Positions 25,510 to 34,157 of a stretch of DNA of 64,000 bases are shown in pieces. The stretch is from an uncultured Muribaculaceae bacterium (GTDB lineage Bacteria > Bacteroidota > Bacteroidia > Bacteroidales > Muribaculaceae). Position numbers and translations under genes: made by a program. Location: the NCBI GenBank assembly GCA_947176745.1, contig CAMWRV010000002.1, positions 1-64,000 of the forward strand, in the 5' to 3' direction. The notes below the pieces were generated by a model. That model was not told the DNA's origin and made no database searches. It saw only the letters and a program-made list of their open reading frames with translations. Each line of letters begins with the position of its first letter. The first letter of the stretch is position 1.

Positions 25510-26007
25510 TCAGTATTCGATTTTGTTTTCAGTGGCCGCCCACTTTTCAAAAGCCTTTATCGTCTCGCGGTTGCCGGTGTGGATGCCGGGCATATGGCGG
25601 TCTTCAGGCTTGCGCTCGATCTCCTCATATATGAATTTGTCGGAAAATCCGATCGAGTCGGCATCCTCTTTCGTGTTGCCGAAATACACTTTTTTCACGC
25701 CGGCCCAGTAGAGCGCGCTCAGGCACATCGGACATGGCTCACAGCTCGAATAGACAGTGCATCCTTCGAGCCGGAATGATCCGGTTTTGCGGCAGGCCGC
25801 CCTTATGGCGTTGACTTCGGCGTGGGCTGTCGGATCATTGTCGGCAGTCACACGGTTCACTCCGGTTGCGACAACCTCTCCGTCTTTCACAATGACCGCC
25901 CCGAATGGTCCGCCTCCGGCTTCGATGTTCTCTTCCGACAGCCTTGCGGCCATATCCATATATTCCTGATTATAATCTTCGATATGTTTCTTTTCAGCGT
26001 TACTCAT
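25510..26007 (-). CDS. nucleoside/guanine deaminase
   Basis: 165-residue zinc-dependent deaminase of the cytidine-deaminase fold. The zinc site is HAE (TAHAEVNAIRAA, about residues 56-67) and PCxxC (CEPCPMCLSALYW, about 86-98). GGGPFGAVIVKDG near residue 30 and the C-terminal KPEDRHMPGI segment point to the GuaD-type guanine deaminase group rather than the tRNA adenosine deaminase TadA. The ATG at 26007 (MSNAEKKHIEDY) is used; the frame opens earlier but that part does not align with the family. It lies 50 bp after tilS, probably one operon. Confidence 0.88.
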   Translation of the reverse strand: MSNAEKKHIEDYNQEYMDMAARLSEENIEAGGGPFGAVIVKDGEVVATGVNRVTADNDPTAHAEVNAIRAACRKTGSFRLEGCTVYSSCEPCPMCLSALYWAGVKKVYFGNTKEDADSIGFSDKFIYEEIERKPEDRHMPGIHTGNRETIKAFEKWAATENKIEY

Positions 26008-26057
26008 ATAAACAGTGTTGTTTGATTGTTTAACATTGCAAATGCGGGATTTGTTTC

Positions 26058-27425
26058 TTATTCTTCTGCTTCCTTTGCGTGTATGCGAGTGTCTGTACGT
26101 CTGTATCTGTAGCACCGGTCAGACTCGGGTCCGACAAGTGCGAGGCGCGATCTTTTCAGCCCCTCGATCCAGATGATTTCTCCTGTGTCGGTGTCGAGTG
26201 CCACCATTACATCCTCTTTCTGTGTCTGCGACAGTCTGGCGTCTTTCATCACCTTGCTGACCGTCACGCTGCCGCTCATCCCGAGAGGCTTGATACGGTC
26301 ACCGGTCTCTGGTTTCCTGAAAGCGATCCTGTCTGGGGGCAGGCTCGTCCACAATTCTGAGAGGGGTGCGCGGAGTGCAAGTCCGAGTGAATTTCCGTCG
26401 GTGTCGAACGCCTCGCATGAGGCTGAAGGCAGATCATCGTGTGGAACTGAAAATTCGAGTCGGTCGCGTTCAAGCACAAGGCGTCCCTGCGGCACAGTCC
26501 ATTGCTTCCCCGACTGAAACGGAACCGCCTCCAGACTGGCGGCTATCTCGCCGCTTTGCGTCGGGGAACCTCCGAAACGCGATATGAACCTGTTGATGAT
26601 CCATTTGCTGTCGGGGCATTTTCTGATTGCTTCAAATGGAAGCACCCGGCTGTCAGCGTCCGACAGAAGTTGCTCCGCCCAGTCGAGCATCCTCTCTTCC
26701 TGCCGCATTATCGACGCAGTGTGGCATATAGATTTTTTCGCACCGGGCCATCTTGTCTCAAGAAGGGGAATCACCTCATTGCGCAGGAAGTTGCGTCGGT
26801 AATCAGATGACATGTTTGTGGAGTCTGTCACGTAAGTCTCTCCTTTCGATTCAAGATACTCCAGTATCTCAGCACGGGTCACTCCGAGTAGCGGACGGAT
26901 AATTTCGCCGTTGTCCGGGCTGATCCCCCTCAGTCCCGCCACGCCGGCGCCCCGCATCAGATTGAGCAGAAGGGTCTCGGCGTTGTCGTCGGCATTATGG
27001 GCCACGGCGATTCGATCCGATCCGTTCTCCCGCATGATGCGCCTGAATTCGGCATATCTCAGTTCCCTGCAGGCCATCTCGACCGATACCCTGTTGGCTT
27101 CCATATATGCTTTCACGTCGAAGTCGACGACAAGAAGCCGGATTCCGAGACGTCGGCAGAGATCTTCTACAAAATCTCTGTCGCGTTCGCTTTCGTCTCC
27201 TCGCAGATGAAAATTGCAGTGTACGGCATTGATGCCGACACCGCATTCTCTCAGCATCAGCAGCATCGCCACACTGTCGGCTCCTCCGCTTATGCCGGCG
27301 GTGACCGAAGTGATTCCTTCGGCGGCAATGCAGGCTCTCACCCGGTGTTCGAGTCTATCCGGATCTGCGGCTGTCGGCGATGAAGCCGTCGCTTCGGGGT
27401 TGCTTTTGGTTTTTTTGCACATCAT
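26058..27425 (-). CDS. tilS: tRNA(Ile)-lysidine synthase
   Basis: 455 residues. Adds lysine to C34 of the CAU anticodon of minor tRNA-Ile so that it reads AUA. The PP-loop SGGADS is at residues 46-51, followed by the N-type ATPase region (AVHCNFHLRGDESERD, VAHNADDNAETLLLNLMRG) and a C-terminal TilS substrate domain (about 375-445). The -7 box at 27430-27437 ends only 4 nt before the ATG, so the transcript looks leaderless; MM gives two possible starts. Confidence 0.93.
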   Translation of the reverse strand: MMCKKTKSNPEATASSPTAADPDRLEHRVRACIAAEGITSVTAGISGGADSVAMLLMLRECGVGINAVHCNFHLRGDESERDRDFVEDLCRRLGIRLLVVDFDVKAYMEANRVSVEMACRELRYAEFRRIMRENGSDRIAVAHNADDNAETLLLNLMRGAGVAGLRGISPDNGEIIRPLLGVTRAEILEYLESKGETYVTDSTNMSSDYRRNFLRNEVIPLLETRWPGAKKSICHTASIMRQEERMLDWAEQLLSDADSRVLPFEAIRKCPDSKWIINRFISRFGGSPTQSGEIAASLEAVPFQSGKQWTVPQGRLVLERDRLEFSVPHDDLPSASCEAFDTDGNSLGLALRAPLSELWTSLPPDRIAFRKPETGDRIKPLGMSGSVTVSKVMKDARLSQTQKEDVMVALDTDTGEIIWIEGLKRSRLALVGPESDRCYRYRRTDTRIHAKEAEE

Positions 27426-27429
27426 GATG

Positions 27430-27437
27430 CAAAGATA
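27430..27437 (-). promoter_or_regulatory. tilS promoter (leaderless geometry)
   Basis: Reads TATCTTTG on the minus strand and is followed by CATC and then the ATG. Transcription should start at or within 1-2 nt of the start codon. Confidence 0.55.
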
Positions 27438-27471
27438 ACTTTTTTTAATTGTAATTTCTGATTAAAATCAG

Positions 27472-27479
27472 TAAATTTG
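27472..27479 (+). promoter_or_regulatory. rubrerythrin promoter
   Basis: TAAATTTG, -7 box; leader about 80 nt to the ATG at 27564. Confidence 0.6.
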
Positions 27480-27563
27480 CAATACGGTACCGACAGGCAA
27501 GTTACTCCCTGTCGCGGATCAATGGAATATTACGAGTATATAACTTTTTAATTTTTTGATATC

Positions 27564-28118
27564 ATGGCAAAGAAATGGATTTGCACGATATGTGGTTATG
27601 TGGCAGAAGGAGCCGAGGCTCCCGAGAAATGTCCGCAGTGCGGCGCGCCTAAGTCCAAGTTCAAGGAACTCGACGAGGAGGCTCTTCTCAAGTTCGTGAC
27701 CGAGCATGAGGTTGGTGTGGCCAAAGGCACAGGCGAGGAGATGATCAAGGATCTCAACGCACACTTCATGGGAGAGTGCACCGAGGTGGGTATGTATCTT
27801 GCCATGTCGCGTCAGGCAGACCGCGAGGGTTATCCCGAAGTTGCAGAGGCTTTCAAACGCTATGCGTGGGAGGAGGCTGAGCACGCAGCCAAGTTCGCCG
27901 AACTTCTCGGCGACATGGTTTGGGACACAAAGACAAACCTCGAGAAGCGCATGCACGCTGAGGCCGGCGCCAACGAAGACAAGATGCGCATCGCCCGCAA
28001 TGCCAAGGAGGCAGGTCTTGACGCAATTCACGACACTGTGCATGAGATGGCAAAAGATGAGGCCCGTCACGGCCGCGGTTTCTACGGTCTTTACAAACGC
28101 TTCTTCGAAGGCAAGTGA
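27564..28118 (+). CDS. rbr: reverse rubrerythrin (peroxide reductase)
   Basis: 184 residues. The rubredoxin-type iron centre is N-terminal (C7-x2-C10 in ICTIC and C23-x2-C26 in CPQC), followed by a four-helix diiron domain with ExxH motifs ([22 protein letters not shown]). This order is opposite to classical rubrerythrin and marks the reverse type, which reduces H2O2 in anaerobes. It is a cytoplasmic defence enzyme, monocistronic between its own promoter (27472) and terminator (28146-28191). Confidence 0.92.
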   Translation: MAKKWICTICGYVAEGAEAPEKCPQCGAPKSKFKELDEEALLKFVTEHEVGVAKGTGEEMIKDLNAHFMGECTEVGMYLAMSRQADREGYPEVAEAFKRYAWEEAEHAAKFAELLGDMVWDTKTNLEKRMHAEAGANEDKMRIARNAKEAGLDAIHDTVHEMAKDEARHGRGFYGLYKRFFEGK

Positions 28119-28145
28119 CCGGAACTGATCTGAAAATACAGTATT

Positions 28146-28191
28146 GCGGATGGTCTGAGGCTTATGCCCGGACTGTCCGCTATCTTTTTTT
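28146..28191 (+). terminator. rubrerythrin terminator
   Basis: GCGGA-TGGTC pairs imperfectly with GACTG-TCCGC and is followed by a seven-T run. Confidence 0.7.
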
Positions 28192-28200
28192 GAATAGTTT

Positions 28201-28608
28201 ATGAGAATCCTTGCGATAGACTATGGCCGCAAACGGTGCGGTGTGGCGGTGACCGACCCTCTGCAGATAGCGGCCAACGCACTCCCGGTGGTACGCACAT
28301 GCGATCTGCTTCAGTTCGTGACGGAATATTGTTCAGCCGAGCCTGTGGAGCGGATACTTGTAGGCGAACCCCGGCAAATGAACGGAGAGGAATCCGAATC
28401 GATGCGGTATATCCGTCCGTTTCTCGCGGCACTGAAGATGCGTCTTCCCGCCGTTCCGGTGGAGATGGTCGACGAGCGGTTCACTTCCGTCATGGCTCAC
28501 CGCGACATGATCACGGCCGGATTCAAGAAGACCGACCGCATGCGCAAGGGACTTGCCGACGAGATGTCGGCCGTGATAATACTGACCACCTGGCTTGAGT
28601 CGCGCTGA
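28201..28608 (+). CDS. ruvX: Holliday junction resolvase-like protein RuvX/YqgF
   Basis: 135-residue RNase H-fold protein. Motifs: AIDYGRKRCGVAVTD at the N terminus (first acidic residue D7), LVGEPRQMNGEES in the middle and VDERFTS near 90. Members are implicated in 16S rRNA 5'-end processing and in recombination; which applies here cannot be told. It starts 10 bp after the rubrerythrin terminator, so its promoter must overlap that terminator. Confidence 0.9.
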   Translation: MRILAIDYGRKRCGVAVTDPLQIAANALPVVRTCDLLQFVTEYCSAEPVERILVGEPRQMNGEESESMRYIRPFLAALKMRLPAVPVEMVDERFTSVMAHRDMITAGFKKTDRMRKGLADEMSAVIILTTWLESR

Positions 28609-28685
28609 CGCGCCGCAGACCGCGCTGCATTGTCCGGTGCAACGAGCTGCATCTCTGTAGATTTGCCCGCCTCCTTTTTTTTTAT

Positions 28686-28693
28686 TACTTTTG
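28686..28693 (+). promoter_or_regulatory. def promoter
   Basis: TACTTTTG, -7 box; a TTG within it (28691) opens the def frame but cannot be translated from this transcript. Confidence 0.65.
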
Positions 28694-28720
28694 CAGCAAA
28701 TAAATTCGTTAATTATCAGT

Positions 28721-29278
28721 ATGATTTTACCAGTATATCTATACGGCACGCCTGTGCTCCGGCAGGAAGCCGAAGACATCGACAAGGACTATCCCGATCT
28801 GCAGAAGCTGATCAAGGATATGTTCGAGACGATGTATCACACAGAGGGAATCGGTCTCGCCGCCCCTCAGGTCGGCAAGTCGATAGCTCTCATTGTCATA
28901 GACGCCAGTGTGCTCGGCGAGGACTTTCCGGAGTGTGCTGACTCGAAGATGGTTCTTATCAATCCGCAGCTCGACATCATCGAGGACGGGGAGCCGGTGA
29001 CCCGGTCAGAAGGATGCCTGTCGCTGCCGGGTCTGTCGGAAAACGTGAAGCGTCACGAGCATGTCGTTCTCAACTGGCTCGACGAGAATTTCGAAGAGCA
29101 TGAGCAGGAATTCCGCGGGTTTATGGCGCGCGTCATACAGCATGAGTTCGACCATCTTCTCGGCACTGTCTACACTGACCGCATATCGCCTGTGAGAAAA
29201 CAGATGATTCGCAACAAACTTCACAGCATGGAGCGCGGCAAGGTGAAATGCGCCTACCGTGTGGTGTCTGCCAAATGA
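28721..29278 (+). CDS. def: peptide deformylase
   Basis: 185 residues. Removes the formyl group from the N-terminal methionine of new proteins. All three metal-site motifs are present: GIGLAAPQVG (about 43-52), EGCLSLPG and QHEFDHLLG. Start is the ATG at 28721 (MILPVYLYG). It is followed by ettA after 48 bp, so both translation-related genes are probably cotranscribed from 28686. Confidence 0.96.
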   Translation: MILPVYLYGTPVLRQEAEDIDKDYPDLQKLIKDMFETMYHTEGIGLAAPQVGKSIALIVIDASVLGEDFPECADSKMVLINPQLDIIEDGEPVTRSEGCLSLPGLSENVKRHEHVVLNWLDENFEEHEQEFRGFMARVIQHEFDHLLGTVYTDRISPVRKQMIRNKLHSMERGKVKCAYRVVSAK

Positions 29279-29326
29279 CAGGACGCCACCAACAGTATAT
29301 AAAAGATACCGTTAAACCACAATATT

Positions 29327-31012
29327 ATGGCTGACGATAAAAAAATAATTTTCTCGATGGTAGGGGTGAGCAAGATCATTCCCCCTCAGCGACAGATACT
29401 CAAAAATATTTATCTATCTTTCTTCTACGGAGCCAAGATCGGAATCATCGGTCTTAACGGCAGTGGAAAATCCACTCTGCTCAAGATCATAGCAGGACTT
29501 GACAAAAGCTATCAGGGCAATGTGGTGTTCAACAACGACTATTCCGTGGGATACCTTGAGCAGGATCCCCGTCTCGACCCTGAGAAGACTGTCCGCGAGG
29601 TCGTGCAGGAGGGCGTAGAGCCGGTTCTCGCGCTTCTCCGTGAATATGACGAGGTCAACAATGCCTTCGCCGATCCCGAGGTTCTTGAGGATCCCGAAAA
29701 GATGGACAAGCTGATCCAGCGTCAGGCAGAGCTTCAGGACAAGCTCGACGCCACCGACGCATGGAATATCGACAATAAGCTCGACCGTGCCATGGATGCG
29801 CTCCGCTGTCCGCCCGACGACAAGAAAGTGGGCGTGCTCTCAGGTGGCGAGCGCCGTCGTGTGGCTCTGTGCCGTCTGCTTCTCCAGCAGCCCGACATCC
29901 TGCTTCTCGACGAGCCTACCAACCACCTCGACGCCGAGTCGATCGACTGGCTCGAACAGCACCTCCAGCAGTATCCAGGCACTGTCATCGCCGTGACGCA
30001 CGACCGTTATTTCCTCGACCATGTGGCAGGATGGATTCTTGAACTCGACCGAGGTGAGGGAATTCCATGGAAGGGCAACTACTCCTCGTGGCTCGATCAG
30101 AAGACCAAGCGCATGGAGCAGGAGGAGAAGCAGGCGAGCAAACGCCGCAAGACCCTTGAACGCGAGCTTGAATGGGTGCGCATGGCTCCCAAGGCGCGAC
30201 AGGCCAAAGGCAAGGCCCGTCTGTCGAGCTATGACCGGCTTCTCAACGAAGACCAGAAGGAACGCGAGGAGAAACTCGAGATATTCATCCCCAACGGTCC
30301 GCGTCTGGGCAACAAGGTGATCGAGGCCCGCAGTCTTGCAAAGGCTTACGACGACAAGGCTCTCTTCACCGATCTCAATTTCATGCTGCCGCCCAACGGC
30401 ATTGTCGGCGTGATCGGTCCGAACGGTGCGGGAAAGACGACGCTTTTCCGTCTGATCATGGGGCTGGAGACAGCCGACCGCGGAGAGTTCGAGGTGGGCG
30501 AGACCGTCAAGATCGCATATGTTGACCAGAACCACAAGGATCTCTCGCCCGAGAAGACTGTCTATGAGGTCATATCGCAGGGTGTGGAGTCTTTCCGCAT
30601 GGGCGGCCGCGACATGAACGCGCGCGCCTATCTGTCGCGCTTCAACTTCACCGGTGCGGATCAGGAGAAAAAGATCGGAGTCCTTTCGGGTGGTGAACGC
30701 AACAGGCTTCATCTCGCTATGGCGCTGAAGGAGGAGGGCAATGTGCTGCTTCTCGACGAGCCTACCAATGATATCGACGTCAATACGCTCCGCGCTCTTG
30801 AGGAAGGTCTTGAGAATTTCGCCGGCTGCGCGGTGGTAGTGAGCCACGACCGCTGGTTCCTTGACCGTATCGCCACCCACATCCTCGCGTTCGAGGGTGA
30901 CAGTCAGGTCACATATTTCGAAGGCAGCTACTCGGAATATGAGGAGTTCAAGAAGAAGCGCGACGGCGGAGCAGACACTCCCCACCGCATACGCTACAAG
31001 AAGCTTGTCTGA
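29327..31012 (+). CDS. ettA: energy-dependent translational throttle protein, ABC-F ATPase
   Basis: 561 residues with two ABC domains: Walker A GLNGSGKST near residue 43 and GPNGAGKTT near 366, each with an LSGGE(R) signature (GVLSGGERRR, GVLSGGERNR) and LLDEPTNHL / LLDEPTNDI Walker B. Between them is the ABC-F linker (about 245-320) and the arm insertion in domain one. It binds the ribosomal E site and gates elongation by ATP/ADP state. Length and the C-terminal YSEYEEFKKKR region fit EttA rather than Uup. Confidence 0.95.
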   Translation: MADDKKIIFSMVGVSKIIPPQRQILKNIYLSFFYGAKIGIIGLNGSGKSTLLKIIAGLDKSYQGNVVFNNDYSVGYLEQDPRLDPEKTVREVVQEGVEPVLALLREYDEVNNAFADPEVLEDPEKMDKLIQRQAELQDKLDATDAWNIDNKLDRAMDALRCPPDDKKVGVLSGGERRRVALCRLLLQQPDILLLDEPTNHLDAESIDWLEQHLQQYPGTVIAVTHDRYFLDHVAGWILELDRGEGIPWKGNYSSWLDQKTKRMEQEEKQASKRRKTLERELEWVRMAPKARQAKGKARLSSYDRLLNEDQKEREEKLEIFIPNGPRLGNKVIEARSLAKAYDDKALFTDLNFMLPPNGIVGVIGPNGAGKTTLFRLIMGLETADRGEFEVGETVKIAYVDQNHKDLSPEKTVYEVISQGVESFRMGGRDMNARAYLSRFNFTGADQEKKIGVLSGGERNRLHLAMALKEEGNVLLLDEPTNDIDVNTLRALEEGLENFAGCAVVVSHDRWFLDRIATHILAFEGDSQVTYFEGSYSEYEEFKKKRDGGADTPHRIRYKKLV

Positions 31013-31091
31013 CAGGCTGTATATCCGCGGAATCCATCAAAATCCGCACACGGAACTTTCACGGATATTTGCGTATATGCGGAAAAATTAG

Positions 31092-31099
31092 TAATTTTG
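31092..31099 (+). promoter_or_regulatory. rpmE2 promoter
   Basis: TAATTTTG, -7 box; leader about 64 nt. The start of the leader can form a hairpin: TCAGCGGG (31109-31116) with CCTGCTGA (31124-31131). Confidence 0.65.
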
Positions 31100-31167
31100 C
31101 ACGCCAATTCAGCGGGATCGCGACCTGCTGAGACTGAATAAACAAACATAAACTGCAGTAAACCAAA

Positions 31168-31422
31168 ATGAAAAAAGACATTCATCCCTCAAATTACCGT
31201 GAGGTCTGCTTCAAGGATATGTCGAACGACGAGGTGTTCATCACTCGTTCGACTGTGGCTTCACGCGAGACAATCGAGATCGACGGCAAAGAGTATCCCC
31301 TCGTAAAGCTCGAGATCACCAGCTCGTCTCACCCCTTCTTCACAGGCAAGCAGAAACTCGTCGACACCGCAGGTCGCGTCGACAAGTTCCGCAGCCGCTA
31401 CGGCAACCGCTCGAAGAAGTAA
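31168..31422 (+). CDS. rpmE2: 50S ribosomal protein L31, type B
   Basis: 84 residues. Starts [13 protein letters not shown] and contains [12 protein letters not shown] and [11 protein letters not shown], typical of L31. It lacks the zinc-binding CxxC pairs of type A and has the insertion typical of type B, the form that does not need zinc. Monocistronic with its own promoter and a strong terminator. Confidence 0.96.
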   Translation: MKKDIHPSNYREVCFKDMSNDEVFITRSTVASRETIEIDGKEYPLVKLEITSSSHPFFTGKQKLVDTAGRVDKFRSRYGNRSKK

Positions 31423-31445
31423 AAAGGGAACCGATATGGCACCCG

Positions 31446-31481
31446 GCGGGGCTGATCCGAAAGGATCGCCCCGCTTTTTTT
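31446..31481 (+). terminator. rpmE2 terminator
   Basis: GCGGGGC-TGATCC pairs with GGATC-GCCCCGC around GAAA, followed by a T-run. Confidence 0.9.
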
Positions 31482-31535
31482 CTATGCGGATTCAAAAAAA
31501 TTAGCGAAAAAATTCTTTAATCGCGGGATTTTGTT

Positions 31536-31543
31536 TAAATTTG
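31536..31543 (+). promoter_or_regulatory. promoter of the carboxyltransferase gene
   Basis: TAAATTTG, -7 box; leader about 60 nt to the GTG start at 31608. Confidence 0.6.
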
Positions 31544-31607
31544 GGAAATAAATTATCTGACTGATAGTTGCAAATACCATAAACACAATAACTAATACAG
31601 AATCACA

Positions 31608-33980
31608 GTGACTAAGAAATTACAAATCAGGGATTTGACGCTGCGCGACGGCCAGCAGTCCCTATTCGCCACCCGCATGAAGCAGGAGAACGTAGACAAA
31701 CTTCTTCCGCTCTACCGCGACGCCAAGTTCTATATCATGGAGGTCTGGGGCGGTGCAGTGCCCGACTCAGTGATGCGTTACCTCGGCGAAAGCCCGTGGA
31801 ACCGTCTCCGCGAGTGCAGCAAGGCCATGAAGGGAATCTCTCTTCTTTCAGCTCTGTCGCGCGGCCGCAACCTCTTCGGATATGTGCCTTATCCCGACTC
31901 TGTGCTCGAAGGCTTCTACAAGAAGGCTATCGAGAATGGTCTTAATGTGATGCGTATTTTCGACGCGCTCAACGATATCAACAACATCAAGGGTTCGATC
32001 CGCATGATCAACGAGCTCGGAGGCATCGCCGACACAGCTGTATGCTATACTGTCGATCCTAAAGGCACTCCCGAGGATGAAAAGATCTTCACCGACGAAT
32101 ATTTCGTCGAGAAAGCGAAGGAGATGGAGGCTCTCGGAGCAAAGATGGTCACCCTCAAGGATATGGCCGGTCTTGTAAGCCCCTCGCGTATCTACAGCCT
32201 CATGCCCAAGCTGAAAGCCGCCCTCAAGGTGCCTGTTGACTTCCATACACACTGTACGCCCGGTTACGGTCTTGCAGCCGTGCTGACAGCCATCATCCAG
32301 GGTGTCGACATCGTCGATACCAACATCTGGTGGTTCGGAGGCGGTTCTGCAGCTCCCGCAATCGAGCTTGTCGACATTTTCTGCCGCAAGATGGGTGTGG
32401 AGCTTGAGGCTGACATGGAGGCTGTGGCCCGTATCCGTCACGAACTCAAGGATGCCCGCAAGGCTCTTGCGGATTTCGACCTCAACAAAGACAAATGGCC
32501 GAAAGATTTCGACGAGGCATACAAGGCTATGCCCGCAGAGATCGACGCCGAGTTCGACCGCGCTATCGAGGCTGCGAAGGCAAACAAGGAGGAGGAACTT
32601 CTCGACGCATGCCACAAGATCGAGGCTTATTTCGGACTTCCTAAACCCAACGAGCTTGTGAAGAACGCCGAGGTTCCCGGCGGTATGTACTCCAACATGG
32701 TTGCCAACCTCCGTGCTCTCGGAGCGGAGGATGTGCTTGAGGAGGCTATGGCTCTCATTCCCAAGGTTCGCCGCGACGCAGGTCTTGTGCCTCTCGTTAC
32801 GCCCACCAGCCAGATCGTAGGCTCGCAGGCCGTCAACCTCGCTATGGACCGCCGTGCCGGCAAGCCCGACTATACCAACAAGAACAATCAGTTCATATCG
32901 CTTGTGAAGGGTGAGTACGGAACAACTCCCGTTCCGGTAGATCCCAAGTTCCGCGAGCAGATCACCGGCTGCGCCGATGAGAAACCCTACGACGTAAGTT
33001 CATACAAGACACCCGCCAACCCCGAACTTGACAAGTTCGGCGGTGTCAAACTTGCTCAGAACGAAGAGGAATTCCTTCTTCTCGAACTCCTTCCCGCTGT
33101 AGCCAAGACATTCCTTACCAACCAGCGCAAGGCAGAGTTCGAGGCCGGAAAGGCTGCCGCACCCAAGGCCGCGGCTGTTGCCGCCGCTCCCGCTGATGGC
33201 CCCGTGACCGGTCCGGTCTTCAAGGCTCCCATGGGCGGTACCGTAATGGAGATCCGCGTGAAAGCCGGTGATACAGTGAAAGCCGGTGACGTGGTGCTCG
33301 TTTACGAGGCAATGAAGATGGAGAATGATCTGGCATGCGACAAGGAAGGCGTTGTAAAACGCGTGCTTGTAGGCGAAGGAGACGTAATGTCGACCGACCA
33401 GCCTCTGATCGAGTTTGCAGTAGAGGGCGAGGCTGTCGCTCCCGTTGCAGAAGAAGAAGGCGCGGTTGTCGGTTCGGGCGAGGTCATGAAGGCCCCCATG
33501 GGCGGAACCGTGCTCGAATTCAAGGTTAAACCAGGCGATGCCGTCAAGGCCGGCGACGTGGTGCTCGTATACGAGGCCATGAAGATGGAAAACAACCTGA
33601 TGGCAGATCGTGACGGCATCGTGGCTCGTCTTCTCATCGACGAGGGCGACGTAATGGCCACAGACCAGCCGATCATTGAGTTCGGTGTTCCGGGCGCAGC
33701 TCCCAAAGCAGCACCCAAGGCGGCTCCGAAGCCCGCAGCAAAACCCGCACCTGCGGCACCCAAGGCAGAAGCGCCGAAAGCCGAAGCACCGAAGGCTGTC
33801 GCACCGGTTGACATCAACCGTGCGCTCTCACCCATCGAGGGCGGAACAGCAGCTCAGAGCGTTCTCCCCAACACCCGCAAAGACAACGCTCCGGCACTTC
33901 GTCTTGCAGAGGGAACCACTCTTGAGATCAACGTAGCCCCCGACGGCGGCATCCAGATCCGCATCACCACAGGCAAGTAA
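31608..33980 (+). CDS. oadA: oxaloacetate decarboxylase alpha / pyruvate carboxylase B-type carboxyltransferase with two biotinyl domains
   Basis: 790 residues, GTG start. The N-terminal carboxyltransferase barrel has LTLRDGQQSLFATRM (8-23), the candidate carbamylated lysine in VTLKDMAGL (about 183) and metal-binding FHTHCT (about 212). After the PYC_OADA domain come two complete tandem biotinyl domains (about 535-605 and 624-694), each with EAMKMEN; the biotin lysines are K570 and K659, 89 residues apart. An Ala/Pro/Lys linker (about 700-728) and a ~60-residue tail follow. One biotin domain is normal for this family. It moves carboxyl between biotin and pyruvate/oxaloacetate; no decarboxylase beta/gamma or biotin carboxylase gene is adjacent, so the direction is open. 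Confidence 0.92.
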   Translation: MTKKLQIRDLTLRDGQQSLFATRMKQENVDKLLPLYRDAKFYIMEVWGGAVPDSVMRYLGESPWNRLRECSKAMKGISLLSALSRGRNLFGYVPYPDSVLEGFYKKAIENGLNVMRIFDALNDINNIKGSIRMINELGGIADTAVCYTVDPKGTPEDEKIFTDEYFVEKAKEMEALGAKMVTLKDMAGLVSPSRIYSLMPKLKAALKVPVDFHTHCTPGYGLAAVLTAIIQGVDIVDTNIWWFGGGSAAPAIELVDIFCRKMGVELEADMEAVARIRHELKDARKALADFDLNKDKWPKDFDEAYKAMPAEIDAEFDRAIEAAKANKEEELLDACHKIEAYFGLPKPNELVKNAEVPGGMYSNMVANLRALGAEDVLEEAMALIPKVRRDAGLVPLVTPTSQIVGSQAVNLAMDRRAGKPDYTNKNNQFISLVKGEYGTTPVPVDPKFREQITGCADEKPYDVSSYKTPANPELDKFGGVKLAQNEEEFLLLELLPAVAKTFLTNQRKAEFEAGKAAAPKAAAVAAAPADGPVTGPVFKAPMGGTVMEIRVKAGDTVKAGDVVLVYEAMKMENDLACDKEGVVKRVLVGEGDVMSTDQPLIEFAVEGEAVAPVAEEEGAVVGSGEVMKAPMGGTVLEFKVKPGDAVKAGDVVLVYEAMKMENNLMADRDGIVARLLIDEGDVMATDQPIIEFGVPGAAPKAAPKAAPKPAAKPAPAAPKAEAPKAEAPKAVAPVDINRALSPIEGGTAAQSVLPNTRKDNAPALRLAEGTTLEINVAPDGGIQIRITTGK
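33216..33690 (+). repeat. tandem duplication encoding two biotinyl domains
   Basis: Two units of 267 bp (89 codons). Both encode KAPMGGTV, AGDVVLVYEAMKMEN and EGDVM(S/A)TDQP. By eye the DNA copies are clearly diverged, so this is an old in-frame duplication maintained by selection. Confidence 0.85.
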
Positions 33981-34000
33981 TCATCAACACAATACGCAAA

Positions 34001-34035
34001 AAAAAGTCGCCGGAAGGGATTCCGGCGACTTTTTA
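34001..34035. terminator. oadA terminator (copy 1 of a duplicated terminator)
   Basis: AGTCGCCGGAA (34005-34015) pairs with TTCCGGCGACT (34020-34030), with A-run before and T-run after. Nearly identical to 35400-35436. Confidence 0.9.
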
Positions 34036-34157
34036 TTAAGATACTGCTCTCGGTTGTAAAACCAATAGTTCACAATATATCTTTAAAGTTCTCTTTTGTA
34101 ATCATTTCCAAATATCGTTCTCGAGTTTTGTTTGAATCTAAAATCAATGAATAAAAA

